64,000 nt of DNA from Methylocystis echinoides (GCF_040687965.1 NZ_CP156084.1:1626501-1690500); one strand, 5' to 3'. Numbered from the stretch's first letter, positions 18,717 to 28,086 are shown. Program-made: numbers and translations. The notes: generated by a model from the sequence alone, not told the origin.

Positions 18717-19058
18717 TTGGCGAAGAAACTGCACTGTTCCTTCTGCGGCAAGTCGCAGGACGAGATCGAGAAATTCGCCGCCGGCCCCGCCGGCGTGCAT
18801 ATCTGCAACGAATGCGTCGGGGTCTGCCAAGCGATTATGCACGGAGACGGCCCCGGGGCCGACCGCTCCTTCGACCCCAGGGCCTGGCCGCGGGAGCGAT
18901 TGCTCGCGCTTCTCGCGCCGATCAACGCCGCCGCGGACGGCTACCGGGATCAACTTCAGGTCATGGTCGAGACCCTGCGGGAACAGGGCGTGAGCTGGTC
19001 GGAAATCGCCAAGAGCCTCGGGGTTTCGCGGCAAACGGCTTGGGAGCGCTTCTCATAG
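18717..19058 (+). CDS. ClpX-type zinc-finger protein with C-terminal HTH
   Basis: A 113-residue protein. Residues 5-35 form a ClpX N-terminal zinc finger of the C-x2-C...C-x2-C type (CSFCGK and CNEC), normally a dimerisation and substrate-binding module of the ClpX unfoldase. No AAA+ domain follows. Instead the last 35 residues form a helix-turn-helix ([21 protein letters not shown]) like those of small transcription factors. It is therefore probably a stand-alone regulator. TTG 18717 is chosen because GGAGG precedes it and the zinc finger starts at once. Its 3' end overlaps the convergent mntH gene by 6 bp. The palindrome before it suggests autoregulation. Confidence 0.75.
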   Translation: MAKKLHCSFCGKSQDEIEKFAAGPAGVHICNECVGVCQAIMHGDGPGADRSFDPRAWPRERLLALLAPINAAADGYRDQLQVMVETLREQGVSWSEIAKSLGVSRQTAWERFS

Positions 19059-20372
19059 CGCGGCGCCGGCGAGGGCGTCCCACAGAAGCTTCAGATTGAG
19101 CCCGATAACTGCGACGGCGATGACGGCGGCGACGAGCGTCGTTCGCCTCGGGGCGACAAGATCGCCCATCACCTTGCGGCGGGCCGTGAAGAGAACGAGC
19201 GGAACGACGGCGAAGGGCAGGGTCACGCTCAGCACCACCTGGCTGAGCACGAGAAGCCGCGCCGTCGCGCTCTCACCGGCATAAAGCGTCACCGCAATGG
19301 CGGGCGCAATCGCGATCGCCCGCGTCACGAGCCGGCGCGTCGCGGGGGCGAGGCGAAGATGGACGAAGCCTTCCATGACGATCTGCCCGGCGAGGGTGGC
19401 GGTGACCGTCGAATTGAGCCCGCACGCAATGAGCGCCACGGCGAACAGCGTCGCCGCCACAGGCTCGCCGAGGAGCGGCGCGATGAGCCGATGCGCCTCG
19501 CCGAGCTCGGCGACGTCAGTTAGGCCCCGCGTGTGAAAGACCGCCGCCGCCAGGACGAGGATCGCGCCATTGACGAGCAATGCGAAGAACAGAGCGAGCG
19601 CGCTGTCGATCACGGCGAAGCGGATCGCCTCACGCTTCTGGCGCGTCGAGACGCCCACGGCGCGCGTCTGCACCACGAAGGAATGGAGAAAGAGATTATG
19701 CGGCATCACCGTCGCACCCAGGATGCCGAGGCCGAGATAGAGCATCTCGGGGTCGGTGACGAAGCGCGACGTGGGGACGAGCCCCCGCGCGACCTCGGCC
19801 ATGTCGGGTCGGGCCATCACCAGCTGCGCTGCGAAGCAGAGACCGATCAAGGCGAGCATCGCGACGACGAACAGCTCGATCTTGCGAAAGCCGAGACGCT
19901 CGAAAGCGAGCACGAGAAACGCATCGAGCGTCGTCACGACGATTCCGATCGCCAGCGGCAGGCCGAAGAGAAGCTGAAGCCCGATCGCCGTGCCGATGAC
20001 TTCGGCGAGGTCCGTTGCAAAAATCCCGGCCTCGGCGAGGATCCACAGCCCGACCGCGACGGGGAAGGGCGTATGGGCCCGGCAGGCCTGGGCGAGATCG
20101 AGCCCGGCGCCGACGCCAAGCCGCGCCGAGAGCGATTGCAGCACGACGGCCATGAGGCTCGACAGCACGGCCACGAACAGCAGGGCCGTCCCGAACTTCG
20201 AGCCGCCCGCCAGGGCCGTCGCCCAATTGCCAGGGTCCATATAGCCGGTCGCGACGAGATAGCCGGGGCCGAGAAAGACAAAGATGCGTCTAAGGAGCTT
20301 CCCGCCATCGGGGACCGCCACGGAGCGGCGCAATTCGCCGCGCATCGAACCCGCAGGCGCGGACGTCAGCAT
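19053..20372 (-). CDS. mntH: NRAMP-family divalent metal transporter
   Basis: A 439-residue proton-coupled Mn2+/Fe2+ importer of the inner membrane. About eleven helices are visible. The metal-site motif DPGN occurs in [15 protein letters not shown] of helix 1, and MPHNLFLHS in helix 6 provides the other metal ligands, including the methionine typical of true transition-metal transporters. GGAGG lies right before the ATG. The phosphatase-Nudix gene ends 42 bp upstream on the same strand, so the two may form an operon. No Fur/Mur or MntR box was recognised in the short gap. Confidence 0.92.
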   Translation of the reverse strand: MLTSAPAGSMRGELRRSVAVPDGGKLLRRIFVFLGPGYLVATGYMDPGNWATALAGGSKFGTALLFVAVLSSLMAVVLQSLSARLGVGAGLDLAQACRAHTPFPVAVGLWILAEAGIFATDLAEVIGTAIGLQLLFGLPLAIGIVVTTLDAFLVLAFERLGFRKIELFVVAMLALIGLCFAAQLVMARPDMAEVARGLVPTSRFVTDPEMLYLGLGILGATVMPHNLFLHSFVVQTRAVGVSTRQKREAIRFAVIDSALALFFALLVNGAILVLAAAVFHTRGLTDVAELGEAHRLIAPLLGEPVAATLFAVALIACGLNSTVTATLAGQIVMEGFVHLRLAPATRRLVTRAIAIAPAIAVTLYAGESATARLLVLSQVVLSVTLPFAVVPLVLFTARRKVMGDLVAPRRTTLVAAVIAVAVIGLNLKLLWDALAGAAL

Positions 20373-20414
20373 AGAACCTCCCCAGACGCGCGCCCGTTGG
20401 CGGAGGCGGGGGCG

Positions 20415-21512
20415 TTATGGATTGACCTTGCGCAGCAACGCTTCGAGGCCCTCGGGGAAGATGAGCTCCTGAGACGCCGCGATCTCGTCCGCCGACCACC
20501 AGCGCCAACCGAGCAGGTGCACCTTTTCTTCCGGCGTAAGGCTTTGCGGCGCAGGCGCGAACTCTTCCGTTCTGATCAGGAAATAGCGCTCGATCGCCTG
20601 GTGCCAATCTTCGCCGAGCTCCATCGGGAACTCCCGCGTCGCGACGACGGGGCCGACGTCGCCGCGCAGGAGGAGACCGGTCTCCTCGGCGACTTCCCGC
20701 CGCAGCGCCGCCTCGAACGTCTCGCCCTCCTTGAGCGCGCCGCCCGGCGTCGCCCAGAAGTGGTGATGCCCCAGCGCCAGAAAATGCGGCGACAGGCCGC
20801 CGGCGTATTGCATGAGCAGCGCACGGCCGGCCGGCTCGACGATCAGCGCCCGGGCGGCCTCGCGCCGCGGCAGCGCCACCCCGTCCCAGGGCGCTGCGAT
20901 TTCCGCCCGCCCCTCCGGCCGCGCCCAATCGACGAGCGACCATTCGCCGTCGTCATAGGCGATCCAGTTCGGCGTCGCGTTCAGCACCGGATGCTCGCGC
21001 TTCTCGGAAAGCGCCTTGCCGGTGGCGATCCGCCAGGCGATGTCGAGCACGCCCGCATGGGCGACGACGAGCACCGTGAGGCCGGCGCTCTCGCGGGCGA
21101 TGTCGGTCAGCACCAGGCGGACGCGGCGGGCGAATTCTTCGAGCGTCTCGCCCTCGGGCGCCGCGAAGTCGGGCTTGCGCGAGAGATAATGCGGATAGTC
21201 GTCGGCGTATTTGACCTGCACCTCGGCGTGGGTGTGGCCTTGCCAGGCGCCGTCGTCCTTCTCGCGCAGCCGCTGCGTCGCGCGAACCTCGAGCCCGCGC
21301 GACGCGGCGATGGGCGCGGCGGTGGCGAGGGCGCGGCGGAGATCGCTCGCGTAGACGCGGTCGAAATGGGCGCCGTCCAGCTCATGCGCGAGCGCCTGCG
21401 CCTGGGCGCGGCCGCGCGCATTGAGGGCAATGTCGAACTGGCCCTGGAAACGACGTTCAATATTCCAATTTGTCTCGCCGTGGCGGGCGAGACAGATGAT
21501 CGTTCGGGTCAT
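20415..21512 (-). CDS. histidine phosphatase-Nudix hydrolase fusion
   Basis: A 365-residue two-domain enzyme. Residues 1-200 form a histidine phosphatase (phosphoglycerate mutase-like): the catalytic RHGET motif is near residue 11 and the second histidine is in VVAHAGVLD. Residues 225-365 form a Nudix hydrolase with an intact box, GGALKEGETFEAALRREVAEETG. Each domain alone cleaves phosphorylated small molecules. Together they could remove pyrophosphate and then phosphate from a nucleotide-type substrate. Mycobacterial MutT1 has the same two domains in reverse order, which hints at nucleotide sanitation. ATG 21512 starts exactly at the phosphatase fold. It may be co-transcribed with mntH. Confidence 0.85.
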   Translation of the reverse strand: MTRTIICLARHGETNWNIERRFQGQFDIALNARGRAQAQALAHELDGAHFDRVYASDLRRALATAAPIAASRGLEVRATQRLREKDDGAWQGHTHAEVQVKYADDYPHYLSRKPDFAAPEGETLEEFARRVRLVLTDIARESAGLTVLVVAHAGVLDIAWRIATGKALSEKREHPVLNATPNWIAYDDGEWSLVDWARPEGRAEIAAPWDGVALPRREAARALIVEPAGRALLMQYAGGLSPHFLALGHHHFWATPGGALKEGETFEAALRREVAEETGLLLRGDVGPVVATREFPMELGEDWHQAIERYFLIRTEEFAPAPQSLTPEEKVHLLGWRWWSADEIAASQELIFPEGLEALLRKVNP

Positions 21513-21659
21513 CGCTCGTCTTGGCGCGGCGCACGGGCCGCTCGCGCGCGGGCTCTCGCGCAAAATTCGCCCGCCGCGCCGTTACGCGACGGCTGTTCTG
21601 CCCTATCCCGCCGGAAAAGTCAGTCGCCTTTTGGCGAAAACGCCTGCCCTTGACTTGCG

Positions 21660-21914
21660 TCAATGCCGCGCGGCGTAGGTGAACTCGCCGGCGCGAATGT
21701 GGCCGGGCAGCGTCTCGACGAAGCGCGCGACCGCCTCTTCGCCATAGGTCGCGACGAGCTCGCGCAGCGCCGCCGACAACGCCGCCTGGGCGAAGGACTC
21801 GCTTTCAATTCCCGCCAAAATCGCCTCGGCGAAGGCTTCGGTCACATAGGCCAAAGCGGCGCGCTGCTGCTCGCCGCCGGTGTCGTCGAAAGTCGCTAGG
21901 TTCAGCTGCATCAT
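21660..21914 (-). CDS. small hypothetical protein
   Basis: An 84-residue acidic, Ala-rich soluble protein with helical character (FAEAILAGIESESFAQAALSAALREL). No signal peptide or membrane segment is present and I do not recognise a family. Two adjacent ATGs (21914 and 21911) could start it. Codon use looks like that of the neighbours, so it is likely a real gene. It lies between the TIGR02301 gene and the phosphatase-Nudix gene, all on the minus strand, with gaps of 78 and 147 bp. Nothing in context indicates function. Confidence 0.55.
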   Translation of the reverse strand: MMQLNLATFDDTGGEQQRAALAYVTEAFAEAILAGIESESFAQAALSAALRELVATYGEEAVARFVETLPGHIRAGEFTYAARH

Positions 21915-21992
21915 GCGATGCACTTTAGACAAGGCGCCCGCCGGGCGCGACCGGCCTCTTTCCAAAAGGTTAATTCCAGCTTGCAGATAATC

Positions 21993-22565
21993 TTAAGGAC
22001 TGCCGAATCGATAACTCACGTCGCGCGAGATTTTGGCGGCCTCGTCGAGATAACGCGCGGTCGCGTCTTTGGCGTTCTGCGTGCAGACCCGATAGGTCAG
22101 CTCATAGCCGCGGAAGCCGCGATTGAAGGCCGCGACGTATTTGTCGCGCCGCGGCCCGCTCGGCGCTTCCGCCTCGAGCAGCGCGGACATTTTGTCGCGC
22201 CAGTCGCCGCCGTCCTTCGCCTGGCAGAGATCGCGCAGAAAGGCGAGCGCGCCAAGCACTTCAGACAGCCTCATAAGCTGCCCCGCATAGGGCGGGGGCG
22301 GGGCCTCGCCGCCCGGAGCGCCGGGCTTGGCGGCGGTCTCCGGCTGCCCCTTGGCGGGCTCGCCTTTTTTCTTGGCCTTGGCGGCGGCCGCGGCGTCGGG
22401 ACGTTTTTTCTCTTTCTGGGGAACGTCGCGCGCCGGGGCCGAGCGCGGCGCCGCGCGTTCGGGCCGGTCGGGGCCGAAGAGATTGTCGAAGATCCCCTGC
22501 GCCCCGGCTTCGAAGCTCAAGAGAGAGGCGCAGGCGAGCGCCAATGGGGCGACGCTGCGTCTCAT
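21993..22565 (-). CDS. TIGR02301-family exported protein
   Basis: A 190-residue protein with a cleavable signal peptide (residues 1-22, ending SFEAGAQG). A Lys/Ala/Pro-rich linker (about 35-90) follows, then a C-terminal domain with two cysteines in LRDLCQAK and YRVCTQN that could form a disulphide. This domain matches the alphaproteobacterial family TIGR02301, whose function is unknown. It is predicted to be periplasmic. Its ATG overlaps the stop codon of pdxH by four bases (ATGA), so the two genes are translationally coupled. The coupling looks positional rather than metabolic. Confidence 0.75.
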   Translation of the reverse strand: MRRSVAPLALACASLLSFEAGAQGIFDNLFGPDRPERAAPRSAPARDVPQKEKKRPDAAAAAKAKKKGEPAKGQPETAAKPGAPGGEAPPPPYAGQLMRLSEVLGALAFLRDLCQAKDGGDWRDKMSALLEAEAPSGPRRDKYVAAFNRGFRGYELTYRVCTQNAKDATARYLDEAAKISRDVSYRFGSP

Positions 22566-23176
22566 GGATAGAGGCGCTCCTTGCGCCAGTCCTGGCCAGG
22601 AGCCTCACGGAAGAAGCGCAGGCGGTCGTGCAGACGGAAGGGTCGGTCCTGCCAAAACTCCATGGCGATCGGCTTGATGCGGAAGCCGCGCCAATAGGGC
22701 GGCCGCGGAATGTCGCCAATCGCATATTTCGCCGCATATGACGCCACCGATTTCTCCAGCGCGAAGCGGCTCTCGAGCGGGCGCGACTGCTGGCTGGCCC
22801 ACGCCCCGATGCGCGAGTCGCGCGGGCGGCTGGCGTAATAGGCGTCGGATTCCGCCTCGCTCACCGCCTCGACCGGGCCGCGCAGGCGCACCTGACGGCG
22901 CAGCGATTTCCAGTGGAAGAGGGCCGCCGCCTTCATATTGGCGGCGAGCTGTCGCCCCTTGGCGCTCTCCGCGTTGGTGTAGAAGACGAAGCCCTCCGGG
23001 CTCCACTCCTTCATCAGCACCATGCGCGCGTCCGGCAGGCCGTCGGCGTCGGCCGTCGCCACCGCCATGGCCTCGGGGTCGTTAACTTCCTTGGCCTGCG
23101 CATCCTCAAACCATCTTCCGAAAAGATCAAACGGCTCTACGGCTTCGACAAAGTCACCCGACGTTAACGCGTTCAC
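22562..23176 (-). CDS. pdxH: pyridoxamine 5'-phosphate oxidase
   Basis: A 204-residue FMN enzyme that oxidises pyridoxine or pyridoxamine 5'-phosphate to pyridoxal phosphate. The FMN-binding segments [29 protein letters not shown] and [11 protein letters not shown] are in order. The C-terminal WRGFRIKP...[10 protein letters not shown] and the final RLYP are diagnostic. It starts with GTG at 23176, preceded by AGGAGAGGA. The stop overlaps the next gene by four bases. It is divergent from the lipoprotein gene at 23236, so the two share a promoter region of about 60 bp. Confidence 0.95.
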   Translation of the reverse strand: MNALTSGDFVEAVEPFDLFGRWFEDAQAKEVNDPEAMAVATADADGLPDARMVLMKEWSPEGFVFYTNAESAKGRQLAANMKAAALFHWKSLRRQVRLRGPVEAVSEAESDAYYASRPRDSRIGAWASQQSRPLESRFALEKSVASYAAKYAIGDIPRPPYWRGFRIKPIAMEFWQDRPFRLHDRLRFFREAPGQDWRKERLYP

Positions 23177-23235
23177 GGGAAAATCCTCTCCTGGGAGGCG
23201 CCTGATCCGGGCGCGGCGCGTTGGAAGGCAGCCCT

Positions 23236-23724
23236 TTGCAGTTCTTGAGTATCAGACATATAACCGACAGCCTCATTGCTCAATTCCCGCGCTTCGGGGC
23301 CGTTGGCGCCATCATGCTCGCCTGCGCCGCCTCTGGGTGCTCGATCGCCATTCCGATGGCGTCTTCTCCCAATTCAGCGCTGTGGCGGGGCGCGCCCGAC
23401 GACGCGACCGGCTCCATCGCCAAGCCTGCGCCGAAGCTCTCCCGCCATCTCGACGCCGAAGACCTGCGCCGCGCCATGGCGGCGATGAGCACCGCGCTCG
23501 ATCCGCAAGGCTCCGGGGCGAGCGTTCATTGGGACAATCCGCAGACTGGCGCCAAGGGCTCCTTCACGCCGCTTGGACAGGCCTATCCGCTCGACGGCAA
23601 AATCTGCCGCGCCTTTGTCGCCGACATAGAAGCGGGCGAGACCGACGAGAAATTGCAAGGCGCCGCCTGCCGAGAGAAGTCGGCCGACTGGGCGCTGACC
23701 GAGGCCAAGCTCCGGAAAATCTAA
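23236..23724 (+). CDS. RT0821/Lpp0805-type surface lipoprotein
   Basis: A 162-residue predicted lipoprotein. A hydrophobic segment runs into a lipobox-like sequence, ACAASGC, near residue 36. After it the mature part shows the family core: [34 protein letters not shown] and ICRAF. In other alphaproteobacteria this family is a surface antigen of unknown function and is often near pdxH. TTG 23236 has GGAAGG at ideal distance; the TTG at 23221 lacks this. The 3' end overlaps the convergent DUF983 gene by four bases. Confidence 0.75.
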   Translation: MQFLSIRHITDSLIAQFPRFGAVGAIMLACAASGCSIAIPMASSPNSALWRGAPDDATGSIAKPAPKLSRHLDAEDLRRAMAAMSTALDPQGSGASVHWDNPQTGAKGSFTPLGQAYPLDGKICRAFVADIEAGETDEKLQGAACREKSADWALTEAKLRKI

Positions 23725-24098
23725 TTCTTGCGGTCGATCAGCCACAGCGCCGCGACGAAAAACCCCTTTGAGATCGGCAGAAAGAGCAGCGTGGCGACGA
23801 TCGTCACGACCACGAGAATCGCCGCCTCCTGCCAATAGGGCATGAGTTCGCCGCGCTCGAGGACGATGAGCAACGGCACGACGATATGGGCGACGAGGCC
23901 GATGGTGAGCCACGCCGGGCCGTCGTCGGCGTCCAATCCCTCGAAGGTCTCGCCGCAATGCGCGCAGCGGTCCCGACGTTTCAGGTAGCCTTGAAAAATG
24001 CGCCCTTCGCCGCAGCGGGGGCATTTCATCGACGCGCCGCGCCACAGCGTCAGGGGCGCCGAGGCTGCGGCGCGCGGGGAAAGGTCTTTCTCGGTCAT
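23721..24098 (-). CDS. DUF983 membrane protein
   Basis: A 125-residue DUF983 protein. A rubredoxin-like zinc site comes first, with cysteine pairs in MKCPRCGEGRIF and DRCAHCGETFEG. Two membrane helices follow (AWLTIGLVAHIVVPLLIVL and AAILVVVTIVATLLFLPIS). In Hyphomicrobiales such genes often lie near cytochrome oxidase assembly or RNase R genes, but not here. The function is unknown. The ATG at 24098 sits before a Ser/Ala linker typical of the family. Convergent overlap with the lipoprotein gene suggests shared termination. Confidence 0.8.
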   Translation of the reverse strand: MTEKDLSPRAAASAPLTLWRGASMKCPRCGEGRIFQGYLKRRDRCAHCGETFEGLDADDGPAWLTIGLVAHIVVPLLIVLERGELMPYWQEAAILVVVTIVATLLFLPISKGFFVAALWLIDRKN

Positions 24099-24284
24099 AA
24101 GGCTTTGTTCACCTTCGGCGGGCGCGAATCAAGGGGGCCCGATTCGACCCCGTTTTGTGCGCCTTTTCTTCTCCCGGCTCCCAAAACGGGGCGCCCCCGC
24201 GACCGAGCCGCTAAAGCGTCCGATAAGGTTTCTCATTCACGCCGCGCGGGGTAACCTTTCATCTAAAGCCATTTGGAGCCAGAC

Positions 24285-24560
24285 ATGTCCGAGCCCTTCG
24301 GCAAGCGCCGCCTCATTGTGACCAGTCTTCTCGCGCTGCTCGTCATCCCGGTCTTTTTCCTGTCGGTGCGCGCCTTCGCCGCCTGGCGGGCGGGCTATGG
24401 CTGGGAGGAGATGGACTGGGACGGCAAGGGGCATACGACCGTCCTCGACTTTCTCAAGGCCGCCGAAATCGGCAAGCGGCCGGTGCTGGTCAACGACCGC
24501 AGCTGCGTCGAATATTACCTGCATCGCGACGGAATCATCGTGAAGACCGCTTGCCCCTAG
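24285..24560 (+). CDS. small single-pass membrane protein, unknown
   Basis: A 91-residue protein. Basic residues (GKRR) precede one hydrophobic helix (residues about 9-30, LIVTSLLALLVIPVFFLSV), so it is probably anchored with the C-terminal domain in the periplasm. That domain is short and aromatic (YGWEEMDWDGKG, DRSCVEYYLH) with two cysteines. I do not recognise a family. GGAG precedes ATG 24285 by six bases. It runs convergent with the ankyrin gene, whose stop overlaps its own by four bases, and a 186-bp upstream gap separates it from the divergent DUF983 gene. Confidence 0.55.
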   Translation: MSEPFGKRRLIVTSLLALLVIPVFFLSVRAFAAWRAGYGWEEMDWDGKGHTTVLDFLKAAEIGKRPVLVNDRSCVEYYLHRDGIIVKTACP

Positions 24561-25018
24561 CCCCCCGCGGCCGGGCGCTTGGCCGCTGCGCGCATCAGGC
24601 TGAGGCATTCGAAGGTCGACGCCATGTCGAGGGCGGTCAGGCCGAGCCCGGTCTCGAACAGCGGGTCGGCCCCCGCCGCCAAGAGCCGCGCGACCGCGCG
24701 CGCCCGGCCCGAAGAGGCGGCGAACATCAGCGGCGTCGCGCCCGTGGCGTTGACATGCTGCACGTCGATCCCGGCGGCGATGAGCAGCTCGATGGTCTCG
24801 ATGTTTTCGGTGACGCAGGCGAGCCACAGCGCCTGATTGCCGTCTGCGTTCTCGGCGTCGAGATCGGCGCCCGCGTCGAGGAGCTCCTGCGCCAGCGCCG
24901 CCGTCGCGCGCCGCGCCGCGACCATCAGCGGCGTCGCGCCGTCGCCGTTGCGGCCATTGACCTCGTCCGGCCCGAAGCCGTGTTCGGTGAGAAAGTCGCG
25001 CAGCGCGTCGCTCGGCAT
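24557..25018 (-). CDS. ankyrin-repeat protein
   Basis: A 153-residue protein made almost wholly of ankyrin repeats. At least three are clear: GATPLMVAARRATAALAQELL, GNQALWLACVTENIETIELL and GATPLMFAASSGRARAVARLL, each followed by a DAGAD/AAGID-type turn. Such repeats mediate protein-protein contacts. There is no signal peptide, so it is cytosolic. It diverges from mcl; similar small ankyrin proteins beside malyl-CoA lyase genes could be coincidence. The ATG at 25018 has only a weak ribosome binding site (GAAAGCG). An earlier in-frame start would overlap the mcl promoter region. Confidence 0.75.
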   Translation of the reverse strand: MPSDALRDFLTEHGFGPDEVNGRNGDGATPLMVAARRATAALAQELLDAGADLDAENADGNQALWLACVTENIETIELLIAAGIDVQHVNATGATPLMFAASSGRARAVARLLAAGADPLFETGLGLTALDMASTFECLSLMRAAAKRPAAGG

Positions 25019-25203
25019 GATGTCGCTTTCGTCTTGTCTGGTTGGCCGGATCGGCTCGAGAGATGCGAAGTCGGGGCCAGTCGCCCCCGCCATTGCCATT
25101 CGGGCCGGTCTGCGCTAGCTCGACGCGTCATTTGAAACGCGTCCTCATGGCCCGTCGGCCGTTTTTCGTCCCCCAAGGAACGCGCGATCCGGAGCTCTCC
25201 CGC

Positions 25204-26247
25204 ATGAAACTGCCCAATCAGTTCTATCGTCCGCTGGCCATTGGCGCGCCGTCGCCCTATCGCGAGCTTCCGGTCAAGGTCGAGCGGATGATCCATTTCG
25301 TGCCGCCGCATGTCGAGAAAATGCGGGCGAAGGTTCCGGACATCGCCAAGCAGGTCGACGTGGTGCTCGGCAATCTCGAGGACGCCATCCCCGCCGACGC
25401 CAAGGAAGCCGCGCGCGCCGGCTTCATCGACATGGCCAAGTCCACGGATTTCGGCTCCACGGGCCTGTGGACCCGCATGAACGCCTTGAACAGCCCCTGG
25501 GCGCTCGACGACATGATCGAGATCGTCGGCGCCGTCGGCGACAAGCTCGACGTCGTCATGCTCCCCAAGGTCGAAGGTCCCTGGGACATCGCCTATCTCG
25601 ACCAGCTTCTGGCCCAGCTCGAAGCGAGAAACAGCGTCCAGAAGCCCATTCTGATCCACGCCATTCTGGAGACGGCGGAGGGCGTGAAGAACGTCGACGC
25701 CATCGCCGCGGCCTCGCCGCGCATGCATGGCATCAGCCTCGGCCCGGCCGATCTCGCGGCCTCGCGCGCCATGAAGACCACGCGCGTCGGCGGCGGCCAC
25801 CCGGAATATAAGGTGATCGCCGACGCCGATCCGGGCGCGGGCCTGCGGGCGAGCTTCCAGCAGGATCTGTGGCACTACACCATCGCCAAAATGGTCGACG
25901 CCTGCGCCTCCGCCGGCATCAAGGCCTTCTACGGCCCCTTCGGCGATTTCTCCGACGCGCCGGCCTGCGAGGCCCAGTTCCGCAACGCCTTCCTGCTCGG
26001 CTGCGCGGGCGCCTGGTCGCTGCATCCGACGCAGATCGACATCGCCAAGCGCGTCTTCTCGCCCGATCCGAAGGAAGTCGCTTTCGCCAAGCGCGTGCTC
26101 GACGCCATGCCCGACGGCACCGGCGCGGTGATGATCGACGGCCGCATGCAGGACGACGCCACCTGGAAGCAGTGCAAGGTCGTCGTCGACCTCGCCAAGC
26201 AGGTCGCCGCCAAGGACGCCGATTTCGCCAAGATCTACGGCTTGTAA
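25204..26247 (+). CDS. mcl: L-malyl-CoA/beta-methylmalyl-CoA lyase (Chloroflexus-type)
   Basis: A 347-residue HpcH/HpaI-aldolase superfamily lyase. It splits malyl-CoA to acetyl-CoA and glyoxylate and beta-methylmalyl-CoA to propionyl-CoA and glyoxylate, using Mg2+. LGNLEDAIP supplies the first metal-site acid, LPKVEGP and HAILETAEG the barrel active site, and YGPFGDFSD and SLHPTQID the C-terminal signature. From memory it matches the Chloroflexus-type Mcl of about 348 residues (opening NFYKPLAIGAP-like) better than the 320-residue MclA/Mcl1 of Methylobacterium and Rhodobacter. With ccr and ecm it completes characteristic ethylmalonyl-CoA pathway steps. ATG 25204 begins the conserved region. 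Confidence 0.9.
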   Translation: MKLPNQFYRPLAIGAPSPYRELPVKVERMIHFVPPHVEKMRAKVPDIAKQVDVVLGNLEDAIPADAKEAARAGFIDMAKSTDFGSTGLWTRMNALNSPWALDDMIEIVGAVGDKLDVVMLPKVEGPWDIAYLDQLLAQLEARNSVQKPILIHAILETAEGVKNVDAIAAASPRMHGISLGPADLAASRAMKTTRVGGGHPEYKVIADADPGAGLRASFQQDLWHYTIAKMVDACASAGIKAFYGPFGDFSDAPACEAQFRNAFLLGCAGAWSLHPTQIDIAKRVFSPDPKEVAFAKRVLDAMPDGTGAVMIDGRMQDDATWKQCKVVVDLAKQVAAKDADFAKIYGL

Positions 26248-26272
26248 TTTCGGCTGAGCGCCGAGGCGCCGG

Positions 26273-26303
26273 TTGACAGGCCCCCGCCTTGCGGCGCTAA
26301 ACT
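26273..26303 (+). promoter_or_regulatory. candidate sigma70-type promoter before the MFS gene
   Basis: A perfect TTGACA (26273-26278) is followed after 19 bp by TAAACT (26298-26303), which matches four of six -10 positions. The spacing is long and the start codon is about 150 bp downstream, so this is tentative. Confidence 0.3.
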
Positions 26304-26450
26304 CGCGGCAGGCGATGGGGTTCGCCTTGTAACCGCCCTCGGGGCCGATGACTCCTGTTTGGCCAGCCGCCAGTCGGAGTCTGTCGTGCAAAACCCAATC
26401 AACGCAAATACGATCCGCCTCTCCGCCGCCGGGCGCCGGAGGGGCCCCTG

Positions 26451-28040
26451 ATGCTTACCGTCGACGAGAAGCTCACGGGCTGGCGCTTCCTGCTGTTCAA
26501 CGTCGCCGTCGCCGTCGGCAACGTCATCGCCCTTTCGAATGTGCCGGGTTACACGGTGCTCGTGCCCTATGCGGCCGGGAGCCTGCAGGGCGTCAATCCG
26601 AGCTTCGGCACCTGGGGCACCACCGACCACATGATGGGCGTCGTCCTGGGCCTGCCGCTCGCGCGCTGGCTCGCGGGGCGCTATGGCGACTACCGGGTCT
26701 ACTGCTGGGCCTTCGTCGCCTATGCGGTCTTTTCCTTCGCCTGCGCCACGAGCGAAACCATCTGGTTCTTCGTGCCGATGCGCTTCCTGCTCGGGCTGGC
26801 GGGCGGGATCATCCTGCCGCTCGGGCAGACGCTCGTCTTGACCGAGCTTCCCGAGAAATATCGCGTTTACGGGGTCGCCTGGTGGGGCGTGCTCAGCATG
26901 GCGCCCTTCACGCTGGGCGTCTTCATGGGCGGTTTCTGGGCGGAGTATGTCGACTGGCGGATGCTGTTTTACTCGAACATCATTCTGGGCTTGCCCATCG
27001 CCGGTCTGGTTTTCGCGCTGTTCTACGGCCGCCCTGTCAAGCGCAGAATCGTGCGCTTCGACGCGGTCGGCTTTGCGCTGATCGCCGTCACCCTCGTCGG
27101 CGTGCAGACCATTCTCAATCAGGGCAACGACTTCGACTGGTTCGGCTCGGCCGTTCTCGGCGCGGTCATGGTCGTCGTGGTCGTCGCCTTTCCGGCCTTC
27201 ATTCTGTGGGAGCTCGGCGAGCGCAATCCGGCGCTCGACGTCAGGCTGTTTCGCCACCGCAATTACGCGGTCGCGACCTTCTGCTCAGTCGCCGGCTTTC
27301 TCGTCATTCAGGGCACATTGTCGGTCTTCGTCGGGCAATTGCAGACGCTGCTCGGCTATACCTCCTCGCTGGCCGGCCTCGTCTATCTCACCATGGCCGT
27401 CTTCGCCGCGCCCGTCGTCTCGGTCGTGCACCTGCTCACGAAGCACATCGAGCTGCGCTATCTCGCGAGCCTCAATTTCATCGGCTTCGCGGTGACGCTG
27501 ACCTGGCTCGGCGAATATGACAAGGTCGCCTCCTTCGACCAGATCACGGCGCCGATGCTGTTCTTCGGCTTTTTCCTCGCCACCTTCTTCGCGCCGCCCG
27601 CCGCGATCGCCGTGCAGGGGCTCCCCGGCAAAAAGCTCATTCGCGCGGCGGAGGAGCTCGCCATGCTGCGCACGGCTTTCGGCGCCTATGGCATCACCTC
27701 GCAGGCCGTCGTGCAATTTCGTCGCGCGCCCTTTCATCAGCTGGGCATGGCGGATCAGTTGGGCGGCCGCCGTTTCCCGTCGCTCGACGTTCTGGGCGCG
27801 CTCATGAGCAAGCTGCAGGATCTCGGCATGAGCGAAGCGGTGTCGCGGCTGCAGGTTTCGCGGTTGATGCGGCAGCAGTCGCTGCTGCTCGCCCTCGATG
27901 ACGCCTTCTATTTCGGCGCCTTCATTTTCGTCTGCCTTGCCGCCATCATCTGGCTCGCGCGGCCCGCGCATCTCGACAAGCCTGCGAAAAAGCCCACCCT
28001 CACCGAGCTCCAAGCCGAGGAGTTGATGGAGCAGCCGTGA
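26451..28040 (+). CDS. MFS transporter, DHA2/EmrB-like
   Basis: A 529-residue major facilitator with about 14 hydrophobic helices. The helix 2-3 loop reads LPLARWLAGRYGDYRVY and the central RFLLGLAGGIILPLGQTLVL resembles antiporter motif C-type sequences of the 14-helix DHA2 drug exporters. The cytosolic C-terminal third (FRRAPFHQLGMADQLG...) also resembles EmrB-like proteins, but no EmrA membrane-fusion partner is adjacent. Substrate unknown. GGAGGGG precedes the ATG. It is convergent with the antiporter gene at 28087. Confidence 0.75.
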   Translation: MLTVDEKLTGWRFLLFNVAVAVGNVIALSNVPGYTVLVPYAAGSLQGVNPSFGTWGTTDHMMGVVLGLPLARWLAGRYGDYRVYCWAFVAYAVFSFACATSETIWFFVPMRFLLGLAGGIILPLGQTLVLTELPEKYRVYGVAWWGVLSMAPFTLGVFMGGFWAEYVDWRMLFYSNIILGLPIAGLVFALFYGRPVKRRIVRFDAVGFALIAVTLVGVQTILNQGNDFDWFGSAVLGAVMVVVVVAFPAFILWELGERNPALDVRLFRHRNYAVATFCSVAGFLVIQGTLSVFVGQLQTLLGYTSSLAGLVYLTMAVFAAPVVSVVHLLTKHIELRYLASLNFIGFAVTLTWLGEYDKVASFDQITAPMLFFGFFLATFFAPPAAIAVQGLPGKKLIRAAEELAMLRTAFGAYGITSQAVVQFRRAPFHQLGMADQLGGRRFPSLDVLGALMSKLQDLGMSEAVSRLQVSRLMRQQSLLLALDDAFYFGAFIFVCLAAIIWLARPAHLDKPAKKPTLTELQAEELMEQP

Positions 28041-28086
28041 ATCGCGGCGCTGCTTTCCCTCTCGCCGTGCGCCGCGCGCGCGCGCG

